Assembly: GCA_002503045.1 (NCBI GenBank)
Contig: DAQW01000014.1
Location: 2,593 to 23,818, forward strand
Direction: 5' to 3'
DNA length: 21,226 nt
DNA from: Euryarchaeota archaeon UBA39
GTDB lineage: Archaea; Thermoplasmatota; Poseidoniia; Poseidoniales; Thalassarchaeaceae
Below are positions 14,042-21,226 of the stretch, in pieces. A program made the position numbers and the translations under genes. Position 1 is the first letter of the stretch. Each line of letters begins with the position of its first letter. Below the pieces are notes generated by a model, which worked only from the letters and a program-made list of their open reading frames with translations, did not search any database and was not told where the DNA came from.

Positions 14042-15440
14042 AGATGCCAGAGAAGCTGTAGGTGACTACAAAGCAGGATGGCACGACCCAGAAAACGCCA
14101 CAATCAGATTTGATTTTGGACTCTCAGAACAAGTTGTTAGAGATATTTCTGCACTAAAAAACGAGCCGGAATGGATGACCGAAATTCGTGTAAAAGCCTA
14201 CCATCACTTCATGGAACGACCAATGCCTACGTGGGGGAATATGCACATGCTTGAAGAGATTGATTTTGACAAAGTATGCTATTACCTTAGGTCATCAGAT
14301 GCTACCGAGAAAAACTGGGAAGACGTCCCAGATGATATTCGAAATACGTTTGATCGATTAGGGATTCCTGAAGCAGAACAAAAATGGCTTTCTGGAGTAA
14401 CTGCCCAATATGAATCAGAAGCTGTTTACCATAGCATTAGGGAAGACTTGGAAGAACAGGGAGTGATTTTTCTTGATATGGATAGTGGGCTGAGAGAATA
14501 CGAAGCAATCGTAAAGAAATACTTTTGTTCAGTTGTTCCGTTCTCAGATAACAAATTCTCTGCCCTAAATACTGCTGTTTGGTCAGGTGGTTCATTCATT
14601 TACGTTCCAAGTGGAGTGCATGTAGAAATGCCTGTGCAAGCATATTTTAGAATCAATGCGAAGAATATGGGCCAATTTGAAAGAACACTAATTATTGCCG
14701 ATGAAGGAAGTAGTGTTCACTACGTTGAAGGCTGTACTGCACCAACATATTCAACAGATTCACTACATTCTGCAGTTGTTGAATTGATTGCTCTACCTGG
14801 AGCACATATTCGGTATTCAACAGTTCAAAACTGGTCTGCAAATGTGTATAATTTAGTAACTAAACGAGGTATTGCACATGAAAATGCAACAATTGAATGG
14901 ATTGATGGAAACATCGGATCAAAACTTACGATGAAATACCCTGCTGTGATTCTAAAGGGAGAAGGGGCACATGCTGAAGTAATTTCTGTGGCTTACTCTG
15001 GCAAAGGACAACATCAAGATGCTGGAGCGAAAATTCACCATTTAGCAAGTAACACCACAAGTAAGATTCTTTCGAAGAGCATTAGCAAAAATGGTGGACG
15101 TGGATCATATAGAGGGATGGTTACAGTTTCCCCGAAGGCAGAAAATTGCAAAGTTAACGTTGTTTGTGATGCATTACTGTTAGATGAAGACAGCCGTTCA
15201 GATACTTACCCAACAATGGAAGTTGGAAATTCAGGTGCTAGATGTGAACATGAGGCATCTGTAAGTAAAGTCAGTGATGACCAATTGTTCTACTTGATGA
15301 GTAGGGGGCATTCAGAAGAAGAAGCATTGGCTCTAATTGTGAATGGTTTCTTTGAGCCATTTACTCGTGAATTACCAATGGAATATGCAGTTGAACTAAA
15401 TCAGTTAATGGCACTTGAAATGGAAGGAAGTATTGGGTGA
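14034..15440 (+). CDS. sufB: Fe-S cluster scaffold protein SufB
   Basis: This 468-residue SufB is the scaffold core on which SufC and SufD assemble and the likely place where sulfur is received and the cluster built. It shows the long parallel beta-helix region with SALNTAVWSGGSFIYVPSGVHVEMP (starting near 178), EGCTAPTYSTDSLH and PAVILKGEGAHAEV. The C-terminal block has NVVCDALLLDEDSRSDTYP, followed by RCEHEASVSKV, which carries the conserved glutamate/histidine-type ligand area. The length is normal. It overlaps sufC by 8 bp and precedes sufD by 9 bp, so all three scaffold subunits are likely translated together. Confidence 0.97.
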   Translation: MSEDAREAVGDYKAGWHDPENATIRFDFGLSEQVVRDISALKNEPEWMTEIRVKAYHHFMERPMPTWGNMHMLEEIDFDKVCYYLRSSDATEKNWEDVPDDIRNTFDRLGIPEAEQKWLSGVTAQYESEAVYHSIREDLEEQGVIFLDMDSGLREYEAIVKKYFCSVVPFSDNKFSALNTAVWSGGSFIYVPSGVHVEMPVQAYFRINAKNMGQFERTLIIADEGSSVHYVEGCTAPTYSTDSLHSAVVELIALPGAHIRYSTVQNWSANVYNLVTKRGIAHENATIEWIDGNIGSKLTMKYPAVILKGEGAHAEVISVAYSGKGQHQDAGAKIHHLASNTTSKILSKSISKNGGRGSYRGMVTVSPKAENCKVNVVCDALLLDEDSRSDTYPTMEVGNSGARCEHEASVSKVSDDQLFYLMSRGHSEEEALALIVNGFFEPFTRELPMEYAVELNQLMALEMEGSIG

Positions 15441-15449
15441 TTAGTCAAT

Positions 15450-16553
15450 ATGAGTTCTTCGTATCTTGAGCATGCAAATACTGACAAAGCCGCACACATC
15501 TGGAGATATACATCTTGGAAAAAAACACATCCAACTGGAATAATCAATGATATTCCCGAATCCAATTCGCCTGAAATCTCAATTTCCCTTGTAAATGGAA
15601 ACCCGATACCTGAAGGCGTTTCAATTCATGATGCAACAGATTCAGACATTGAAAGACTTGGACATGAACTAGATTTTGACCATGGGAGTGCTGCTCCTAA
15701 ATTTATTACTGCCCTTGTACCGAAAGTAACAATATTATCAATTAAAGATAAGGTAAAAATAGAGAGCCCACTTATTGTCAAAATTTCTACCTCCGGTAAT
15801 ATTTGCACAGCAAGGTTACTAATTGACATTGGAAGTCAAGTTGAAGCAGAAATAATTACGATTATTGAAGGAGATGCGAATTGGACAGGTATTCTGAGAG
15901 AAGGAAAATATGGAGCAAATGCAATAGTGAACGATGTAGTAACTCAAATTACTGGAAATCGATTACTTCGTTGCGACGCGTTATCTCTTGAAAGGGATGC
16001 ACAGGTTAAGGCTGGAACCGTTAATGCATCCTCATCTCAAGCAAAAGTCGATATTAGGCATTGGCTTAACGAACCGGGTTCTTCTCTAAAAGTAAATGGA
16101 TCAATCCTTTCATCTAATGAAGACCACTTGGACTCCCATATCGAAATTATCCATACAGGTAGAGACACACGTAGTAGATTAGAATGGCATTCTGCTTGTG
16201 GTGGAAAAAGTAACACTACTGGAACGGGGATGTTGAAAATTGATGCTGGTGCCAAAGGAGCGGATGCTGGGCAACTTTTCCATAATTTACTCATTTCTGA
16301 AAGAGCTAAAGCAAATTCAATTCCAGAATTAGAAGTTCTAGAAAGTGAAGTAGTTGGATGCGGCCATGGAACAGCAAATGGTCCATTGGACGAACAACAA
16401 TTGTTTTACCTCTCAACAAGAGGGTTTGATGAAGAACAAGCAAGATCCGCGCTTATTGCTGCATTTCTAAATGCTCCACTTTCTGATATGGGCTCTGAAC
16501 CACTACATGGGTGGTTAATTGAACGTATTGAGAAACATCTCAATATGATCTGA
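15450..16553 (+). CDS. sufD: Fe-S cluster assembly protein SufD
   Basis: SufD is the SufB paralogue that completes the SufBC2D scaffold and helps iron entry. This 367-residue protein is more divergent than SufB but keeps the C-terminal VVGCGHGTANGPLDEQQLFYLSTRG block. There the CxHG motif corresponds to the conserved histidine of SufD, and the block is followed by a helical GFDEEQARSALIAAFL tail. The middle is beta-rich, as expected for the beta-helix. It is somewhat shorter than bacterial SufD (about 420 residues), mostly in the N-terminal helical part. It starts 9 bp after sufB and is followed by sufS after 41 bp. Confidence 0.92.
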   Translation: MSSSYLEHANTDKAAHIWRYTSWKKTHPTGIINDIPESNSPEISISLVNGNPIPEGVSIHDATDSDIERLGHELDFDHGSAAPKFITALVPKVTILSIKDKVKIESPLIVKISTSGNICTARLLIDIGSQVEAEIITIIEGDANWTGILREGKYGANAIVNDVVTQITGNRLLRCDALSLERDAQVKAGTVNASSSQAKVDIRHWLNEPGSSLKVNGSILSSNEDHLDSHIEIIHTGRDTRSRLEWHSACGGKSNTTGTGMLKIDAGAKGADAGQLFHNLLISERAKANSIPELEVLESEVVGCGHGTANGPLDEQQLFYLSTRGFDEEQARSALIAAFLNAPLSDMGSEPLHGWLIERIEKHLNMI

Positions 16554-16594
16554 ACCATACACGGGTTGAAATCCAATTATCCCTTCGCAGTGCT

Positions 16595-17836
16595 ATGGGA
16601 CTAGACCTTGAAGCCATTCGGGCAGATTTCCCCATCCTTAGTAGAACGATGGACGGAGGCCGTCCGTTGGTCTATCTGGATAATGCAGCAACTACCCAAA
16701 AACCAAAGCAAGTAATAGAAGCAATGAACTCATATTATGAAAATACAAATTCTAATGTCCACAGAGCGGTTCATACCTTAGCAGGTGAAGCAACAGAAGG
16801 ATACGAAAACGCTAGAACTGAAATAGCGGCATATTTTGGTTCCCCGCGTGACCATTTAATTTTCACAAGTGGGACTACTGAAGCAATAAATTTGGTTGCC
16901 TATGGTTGGGCTCGAGCAAATCTCTCCAAAGGAGATGTAATAGTCACTACAGAAATGGAGCACCATGCAGATATTGTCCCATGGCAAATTCTTTCTAAAG
17001 AACGAGGTATAGAAATCAGATATATCCCTCTAGAAAGAGACACATTGACACTAGACATGGATGCCTTTGAGATTGCAGTTAAAGATGCAAGTTTAATCTG
17101 CGTAGTCCATACTTCAAATGTTTTGGGAGTTAGGAATGATGTAGAACGTATTATCCAACTCTCAAAGACAAAAGGGAATCGAGGTAATGGAGCATTTGTC
17201 ATGATTGATGCGGCCCAAGCAGCACCTCATGAAAGAATTAATTTTATTGAATTAGGATGTGATTTTCTAGCTTTAAGTTCCCATAAAATGGGTGGACCTA
17301 CTGGAATTGGAGGGCTTTTCGTTAAGCCAGAAATCATGGAAACTATGGATCCATTTATTTCGGGTGGAGATATGATTGAAACAGTAACTCTTGAGGGGTC
17401 TACATTCCAAAAAGGCCCACCAAAATTTGAGGCAGGTACACCAAGAATCGCTGAAGCTTTCGGATGGCATGCAGCAATCAAATGGTTATCTACTCACAAT
17501 ATGGAGGAAGTGCACGAACATGTGTCAAATCTTGCGAGACATACCGCTGAACAAATGTCAAAAATTTCTGGAATCAAAATCTATGGAAGGCATGATCTTG
17601 AAAATTGTTCAGGAGTAGTATCATTTCTGCATGAAAAAATCCATGCTGAAGATCTTGCTCACCTATTAGATTCAGGAGGATTTGCAGTAAGAACAGGCCA
17701 CCATTGTGCTCAACCACTAATGGAGGCACTAGGAGTATCTAGCACTGCTCGAATCTCATTCTGGCTATACAATACTCAAGAAGAAGCAAATGCTTTTGTG
17801 GGACATTTAGAAAGTATAGTAGAACGATTTGGTTGA
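16595..17836 (+). CDS. sufS: Cysteine desulfurase SufS (class II)
   Basis: This 413-residue PLP enzyme takes sulfur from cysteine and holds it as persulfide for SufE/SufB. Seen are YLDNAATTQKP (27-37), FTSGTTEAINLVA (90-102), METEHH-type cofactor-stacking His123 (TEMEHHAD), IDAAQAAPH (204-212), the PLP lysine in SSHKMGGPTG (Lys231) and the persulfide cysteine in RTGHHCAQPLM (Cys371). The RxGHHCAQP form identifies class II SufS/CsdA rather than IscS. The length is normal. The spacer before it (16554-16594) shows no clear ribosome-binding site. sufE follows after 10 bp, matching the partner needed to accept sulfur from class II desulfurases. Confidence 0.97.
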   Translation: MGLDLEAIRADFPILSRTMDGGRPLVYLDNAATTQKPKQVIEAMNSYYENTNSNVHRAVHTLAGEATEGYENARTEIAAYFGSPRDHLIFTSGTTEAINLVAYGWARANLSKGDVIVTTEMEHHADIVPWQILSKERGIEIRYIPLERDTLTLDMDAFEIAVKDASLICVVHTSNVLGVRNDVERIIQLSKTKGNRGNGAFVMIDAAQAAPHERINFIELGCDFLALSSHKMGGPTGIGGLFVKPEIMETMDPFISGGDMIETVTLEGSTFQKGPPKFEAGTPRIAEAFGWHAAIKWLSTHNMEEVHEHVSNLARHTAEQMSKISGIKIYGRHDLENCSGVVSFLHEKIHAEDLAHLLDSGGFAVRTGHHCAQPLMEALGVSSTARISFWLYNTQEEANAFVGHLESIVERFG

Positions 17837-17846
17837 GTGATTCAGG

Positions 17847-18275
17847 ATGACTAATTGGCCACTGCCACTTAAAAAAATCATAGCAGAATTCCAAGATTGT
17901 TTCGATAGAATGGAACGATATGAATTGCTGTTTGATTATGCCAACAAACTACCTCATGAACTTCAATCTAAAGACTGGACAGAAGAAAATAGAGTCAAAG
18001 GATGCCAATCAAAGGCACATGTTGAATGTATGATTGATGAAAATGGAGGATTTCAAATCCATGGTGCAGCTGATGCAAATCTCGTACAAGGCCTGATTGC
18101 TATTCTAGCGATTGGAGTAGATGGAATGCCTCCCTCTGAAGTGGCATCTCTTAGCCCTAAATTTGTTGATGAAATGGATGTAAAAGCGTCATTAACTCCA
18201 TCAAGAGCCAATGGATTCCTAAATATGTTTGAAATGATTCGGAACACTGCAGCGGATATGGAAACGGAGGCATAA
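17847..18275 (+). CDS. sufE: Sulfur acceptor SufE
   Basis: SufE accepts persulfide sulfur from SufS and hands it to SufB. The 142-residue protein has the family's central motif NRVKGCQSKAHV with the acceptor Cys53 (E. coli SufE uses Cys51 in the same context). The helices IIAEFQDCFDRMERYELLFDYANKLP before it and the GLIAILAIGVDGMPPSEV segment after it are also typical. Its length is typical. It starts 10 bp after sufS and ends 2 bp before sufT. SufE is common in bacteria and not universal in archaeal suf loci, so the pair may have been acquired together from bacteria; this is inference. Confidence 0.93.
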   Translation: MTNWPLPLKKIIAEFQDCFDRMERYELLFDYANKLPHELQSKDWTEENRVKGCQSKAHVECMIDENGGFQIHGAADANLVQGLIAILAIGVDGMPPSEVASLSPKFVDEMDVKASLTPSRANGFLNMFEMIRNTAADMETEA

Positions 18276-18277
18276 TT

Positions 18278-18592
18278 ATGGGATTATCAGAAGATGTAAT
18301 TGAATCAATCAGACCAGTACAAGACCCTGAAATGAAAATCGGGGTTGTCGATCTGGGGCTGATTTATGATGTTCGAATCGAACAACAAGAAAATGCAATT
18401 CATGCAGAAATAGATTTGACTTTAACTTCCCCTGGATGTCCTGCGGCACCTGAAATAATGGCCGCAGTTCACCGTGCAGGACTAGAGACGAAGGGTATCG
18501 ATTCGGTACATGTAAACTTGGTGTGGTCGCCCCGTTGGGATCCTAAAATACATGCTTCAGAAGATGCTCAATTTGAATTAGGAATCTTCTAA
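18278..18592 (+). CDS. sufT: SufT/MIP18-family (DUF59) Fe-S maturation protein
   Basis: The 104-residue protein is a stand-alone DUF59/MIP18 domain: RPVQDPEMKIGVVDLGLIYDV (starting at 12) carries the conserved DPE, and LTLTSPGCPAAPEI (47-60) carries the conserved cysteine (Cys54). The closing VWSPRWDP motif is also characteristic. Such proteins (SufT, PaaD-like, Cia2/MIP18) assist Fe-S protein maturation. A strong GGAGG with a 7-base spacer precedes the ATG. It is the last gene of the suf operon and its final 15 bases overlap the 3' end of the convergent TFB gene. Confidence 0.93.
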   Translation: MGLSEDVIESIRPVQDPEMKIGVVDLGLIYDVRIEQQENAIHAEIDLTLTSPGCPAAPEIMAAVHRAGLETKGIDSVHVNLVWSPRWDPKIHASEDAQFELGIF

Positions 18593-19594
18593 TTTTGGGA
18601 CTCTTTGATTTAGAATTTTCAACAGCCCTCTAATTGTTACTTCACTAACTCCACAAACTTTGCAAACTTCATTTTGAGTACGATTAGAACCACAATCCGC
18701 AGCGGCACGATATAAGAGAACACCGGCTATTCCAGAAGGTTTCTTTCCTTGCCATGCAAGGTCGTCTTTTGTTTGATTCCAAATGTCATTAGCTCTACCC
18801 AGTACCCTTGGAGGTAATTGAAGATCAGAGTGGAATTTGTCAAGATATTCTGTTGGTCCAGAAATATGATGTGTTCCTAATTCACGTGCTACTAATCGAA
18901 TCGTTCTCTTTAGTTCCTTAACTTCCACTTCTGATACCATATCAAATTTCTCGGCTACATCTTCGATTCTTCTGGGGATTCGTGCTTCACGTGCCGCAAT
19001 ATATACACAAGCAGCAGTTACTCCTCTAATCGACCTACCAGTAACCAAACCCTTCTCTACAGCTCTTCGATATAGACTACTGGCTTGGTCTCTTAATTGT
19101 GGAGGAAGTTCACCCCTATCACGAATAAATTGCATCGCTTTAGCTAAATTTCTTGAGCGGCTATCTCTAGTCTTAGAGCGTTGATCGATTGTTGCCCTTC
19201 TTCTCCAATCCCTTACCTGTTTAGAAGACATCCCATTCAATCTTGCTTTTCCTCCAATCAAATCACGTTTGTCAATAATTGTAGAAAGTCCCTTGTCAGA
19301 AAGACTGACAGTAGTTGGGGCACCCACTCTAGATCTATCGGCCCCATCTGAATGATTTACCCATTCAGCTCCAGGATCAATCATATTCTGTTCAGCAACA
19401 AATCCACAAACTGAACACACAATCTCTCCTCTAGAAATATCTGTATCCCATTCATTTGAACCACACAATTGGCAAGGTTCAGATTGCCCATCTGTTCTTC
19501 TTTGCTTCTGACTAGGCCTTGGTGAGGAAACAAATTCCCCACCTCTTTTCGCACGACTAGTAGTTCCTAATTCTGTTTTTTTCTTGGGTTCCAT
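18578..19594 (-). CDS. tfb: Transcription initiation factor B (TFB)
   Basis: Archaeal TFB bridges TBP on the TATA box and RNA polymerase. The protein has a zinc ribbon with C41-x2-C44 and C60-x2-C63, then the B-reader/linker region (about 70-125) and two cyclin-like repeats (about 145-230 and 240-335). These include GRSIRGVTAACVYIAAREARIPR and, in the second, PSGIAGVLLYRAAADC with the helix-turn-helix SEVTIRGLLK. A basic, probably disordered ~38-residue extension precedes the ribbon. I start at the ATG at 19594, since GAGAGG lies five bases upstream; an upstream TTG at 19612 is less likely. It overlaps sufT by 15 bp at the 3' end. Archaea often carry several TFBs, and which paralogue this is cannot be told. 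Confidence 0.95.
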   Translation of the reverse strand: MEPKKKTELGTTSRAKRGGEFVSSPRPSQKQRRTDGQSEPCQLCGSNEWDTDISRGEIVCSVCGFVAEQNMIDPGAEWVNHSDGADRSRVGAPTTVSLSDKGLSTIIDKRDLIGGKARLNGMSSKQVRDWRRRATIDQRSKTRDSRSRNLAKAMQFIRDRGELPPQLRDQASSLYRRAVEKGLVTGRSIRGVTAACVYIAAREARIPRRIEDVAEKFDMVSEVEVKELKRTIRLVARELGTHHISGPTEYLDKFHSDLQLPPRVLGRANDIWNQTKDDLAWQGKKPSGIAGVLLYRAAADCGSNRTQNEVCKVCGVSEVTIRGLLKILNQRVPKLEDS

Positions 19595-19724
19595 AATATC
19601 CTCTCTTACCAACTCGGGGTTGTATAGTTCGACTCCAGAGTATATAAAACTTACTAATTCTTGGTTATTCTGTATTAATCTCTGAAGTCAATACATTGAT
19701 TCACAAGAGGTTGAATCAAAGCAT
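19595..19724. promoter_or_regulatory. Divergent tfb / MBL-hydrolase promoter region
   Basis: On the minus strand TTTTATATA (19649-19641) is a near-consensus archaeal TATA box. A start about 25 bp downstream would give a short tfb leader of roughly 25 bases that contains the GAGAGG ribosome site. ACTC-CA-GAGT (19632-19641), a small inverted repeat, touches the downstream edge of the box. For the plus-strand hydrolase, GTATTAATC (19672-19680) is a weaker TATA-like element. Confidence 0.6.
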
Positions 19725-20471
19725 GTGGAAGTCATACGTCTGCCAGGCATTCACCATGACACAAGCATTTCAATTGTTGCGGGATTAGAGAGAAGTATTT
19801 TGATCGATACAGGTACTTCTTGGCATCAAATTAATATCGAAGAACGAATCAATTCTAAGCTTGAAGAATTACCTAATATTGAGGCGATATTACTGACTCA
19901 TCGGCATTATGACACTGCCGGAGCCGCTAATTTTCTTAGTAGAAAATTCGGCATTCCGATTCTAATTCATCCTGCTGCTTCCAATTCATTATTATCAAAT
20001 GATCAACTTACCACCTGGGCATCTAGATATGATTCAGATATGCCAATCACTGAAACAATTCCATTGACTGACGGATGGGAAATGGACTTAGGGGGAGGCA
20101 CAATCAAATCTATCCATACACCGGGGCACACTAGTTGCCACAGTTCATTTCTGATTCCAGAACTTTCCATTCTATTTTCAGGAGATCTTATTCCTTCGCC
20201 AGAATACCCTGGACGAACTGATTTACCTACTGGTAACATCCCTCAAATGCTTGATTCAATTGAGAAGATTATGGAACTCAAACCTGAAGTCATTGTACCT
20301 TCAAGGGGCGAAACAATTCGAGGAAAAAATGTTCAAAAAGTTCTGAAAATGCATCGTAATTTCTTTGCTTCAATTATTGAAAAAAGAGGAGAATTACCAA
20401 TTGAATGGCCTAAGCCCACGGCCACATGCATGTGGTGGACTCCTAATCCTAAATGGGAAATTGATCAATAA
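19725..20471 (+). CDS. Metallo-beta-lactamase-fold hydrolase with incomplete second metal site
   Basis: This 248-residue glyoxalase-II-like protein has SILIDTGTS (24-32), the metal motif THRHYDTAG (58-66), HTPGHTSCHS (131-140), FSGDLIPSP (151-159) and VPSRGETIRG (191-200). His59, His61 and His135 (first metal site), Asp63 and Asp154 are present. The usual histidine after Asp63 is Thr64, and the histidine of the final GHG-type motif is replaced (Arg194 area). It may therefore bind one metal or have an altered activity. The C-terminal tail ends in a Trp-rich TCMWWTPNP stretch. The start is GTG at 19725; the ATG two bases earlier is out of frame. The substrate is unknown; lactonase, glyoxalase or nuclease-like roles are all possible for the fold. 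Confidence 0.82.
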   Translation: MEVIRLPGIHHDTSISIVAGLERSILIDTGTSWHQINIEERINSKLEELPNIEAILLTHRHYDTAGAANFLSRKFGIPILIHPAASNSLLSNDQLTTWASRYDSDMPITETIPLTDGWEMDLGGGTIKSIHTPGHTSCHSSFLIPELSILFSGDLIPSPEYPGRTDLPTGNIPQMLDSIEKIMELKPEVIVPSRGETIRGKNVQKVLKMHRNFFASIIEKRGELPIEWPKPTATCMWWTPNPKWEIDQ

Positions 20472-20473
20472 AT

Positions 20474-20743
20474 TCAATATTGATCCGGCTCGTCCTTTTT
20501 CGCCTTCTTCCATTCTCTATAACAAGGACGACATACGCGGACTCTTCTGACATCTCTCTTGAGTCCATCATCACCCCAAACATCGATAGCATTGTCTATG
20601 GCAATTGAACGACCACCAAATCGTTTGTCAGCCCATTTATCGCATTTAGCAACATCACAGGGTATCTCCCCGTCCTCATCATCAGATTTGGCTTTCTTAG
20701 CCTTCGGAGCACGATTTGCCCGTGCCTTCTTCTTGAAGCCCAT
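20474..20743 (-). CDS. Small basic four-cysteine (zinc-ribbon-like) protein
   Basis: I do not recognise this 89-residue protein. Its first 20 residues are strongly basic (KKKARANRAPKAKKAK), an acidic patch follows (DDEDGE), and then a compact domain with C29-x4-C34 and C71-x2-C74. The four cysteines are spaced as in a zinc ribbon with a 36-residue loop. The tail EWKKAKKDEPDQY is charged. A nucleic-acid- or ribosome-binding role is plausible but only inferred. It lies 38 bp downstream of purA on the same strand, and its stop is 2 bp from that of the convergent hydrolase gene. The composition (Lys, Asp, Cys) makes it look like a real gene rather than a chance frame. Confidence 0.7.
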   Translation of the reverse strand: MGFKKKARANRAPKAKKAKSDDEDGEIPCDVAKCDKWADKRFGGRSIAIDNAIDVWGDDGLKRDVRRVRVCRPCYREWKKAKKDEPDQY

Positions 20744-20781
20744 ACATTACGCTGTGAAAGGTTGGACATGAATCTTGGGTT

Positions 20782-21226
20782 CTATTGAGATTTCTCGATG
20801 GATGCTTCACGATCTGGCCCAACCCCCACACTGGTGACTGGAATACCGAGTAATTTCTCAATTGTCTCAATGTAGACTTGAGCTTCTTGAGGAAGAACAG
20901 AATAGCCCTGACTGGTAGCTCTGGCTTCTCGAGATAATTTTAACCATTCATCAAGAGATAAAGGTGGAAAACCCGGTAATTTCATTGTAATTGGAGTTGC
21001 TCGCTCCAGTGAACCAATATCTGCAGGGAACTCATGAACCTGAGAACCATCAATATCGTAGCCAATAACAATCTCAATTTCATCTATTCCACCCAATACA
21101 TCCAATTTGGTAAGTACAACCTCATCAAATCCATTAACTCTCATAGCATGACGAAGTGGAACAATATCCAACCAACCACAACGTCTTGGCCTACCAGTAG
21201 TGGTGCCAAATTCATGACCCACGTCG
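20782..21226 (-). CDS. purA: Adenylosuccinate synthetase, C-terminal part
   Basis: The 148 visible codons are the C-terminal third of adenylosuccinate synthetase, which joins IMP and aspartate using GTP in AMP synthesis. Diagnostic stretches are EFGTTTGRPRRCGWLDIVPLR at the right edge, then VNGFDEVVLTKLDVLGGIDEI (starting near the middle of the window's last 120 bases), LPQEAQVYIETIEKLLGIPV and the near-terminal VGVGPDREASI. The frame stays open to position 21226, so the gene is cut by the window. The GTG at 21222 is an internal valine codon, not a start. A short charged tail after PDRE is slightly different from bacterial enzymes. The small four-cysteine gene follows after 38 bp. Confidence 0.95.
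   Translation of the reverse strand, partial: DVGHEFGTTTGRPRRCGWLDIVPLRHAMRVNGFDEVVLTKLDVLGGIDEIEIVIGYDIDGSQVHEFPADIGSLERATPITMKLPGFPPLSLDEWLKLSREARATSQGYSVLPQEAQVYIETIEKLLGIPVTSVGVGPDREASIEKSQ

Noticed and set aside
19595..19612. TTG start for TFB six codons upstream
   Set aside because: The ATG at 19594 has GAGAGG at ideal spacing, and the upstream TTG has none.
21220..21222. GTG as the start of a 146-residue gene at the right edge
   Set aside because: It is an internal valine codon of PurA; the frame is open to the window end and the conserved GTTTGRPRRCGWLD block belongs to the C-terminal part of a longer enzyme.
1..21226. CRISPR arrays, insertion sequences, integrases, prophage genes
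   Set aside because: No regularly spaced direct repeats, transposase or integrase motifs, or terminal inverted repeats were seen on either strand.

Overview
The window is AT-rich, tightly packed archaeal DNA, most likely from a marine euryarchaeon of the Thermoplasmatota type (Marine Group II/Poseidoniales would fit). The archaeal markers are a transcription factor B (TFB), a CTP-type riboflavin kinase (RibK) and an archaeal-type tRNA-guanine transglycosylase with a C-terminal PUA domain. Genes are separated by tens of bases or overlap, and Shine-Dalgarno leaders are mixed with probably leaderless starts. The lineage is inferred from gene content; no rRNA is present to prove it. No intact tRNA, CRISPR array, transposase or integrase was seen, and no gene-free stretch exceeds about 130 bases.

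Left edge (1-1834): the 5' part of an alpha-oxoamine synthase (Kbl/BioF family) on the minus strand is divergent from a PqqB-like metallo-beta-lactamase-fold protein and ribK. ribK runs tail to tail into truA with a 33-bp overlap of coding sequence.

Centre left (1802-13175, all minus strand, transcribed right to left): an Nfu-type Fe-S scaffold gene; tgtA; two tandem ABC-2 ATPase/permease pairs joined by 4-base stop/start overlaps; a tryptophan-rich protein of unknown function, perhaps lipocalin-like; a membrane protein with a bacterial PH-like domain; a TPR-like protein; and truA. The ABC genes plus the next two look like an uncharacterised cell-envelope transport module. The second permease carries a ~260-residue outside loop with acidic, calcium-site-like motifs, glycosylation sequons and four cysteines. 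TgtA keeps its catalytic aspartates but has replaced all four residues that normally bind structural zinc.

Centre right (13268-18592, plus strand): a complete SUF iron-sulfur assembly operon, sufC-sufB-sufD-sufS-sufE-sufT, divergent from nfu. The 92-bp shared promoter region holds an extended inverted repeat (13201-13221), a candidate operator for both units. The set covers sulfur mobilisation (SufS/SufE), cluster scaffold (SufBCD) and carriers or maturation factors (Nfu, SufT).

Right edge (18578-21226): TFB (minus, overlapping the end of sufT by 15 bp) with a clear TATA box; a metallo-beta-lactamase-fold hydrolase (plus) missing part of its second metal site; a small basic four-cysteine protein (minus); and the C-terminal part of adenylosuccinate synthetase PurA (minus, cut by the window end).
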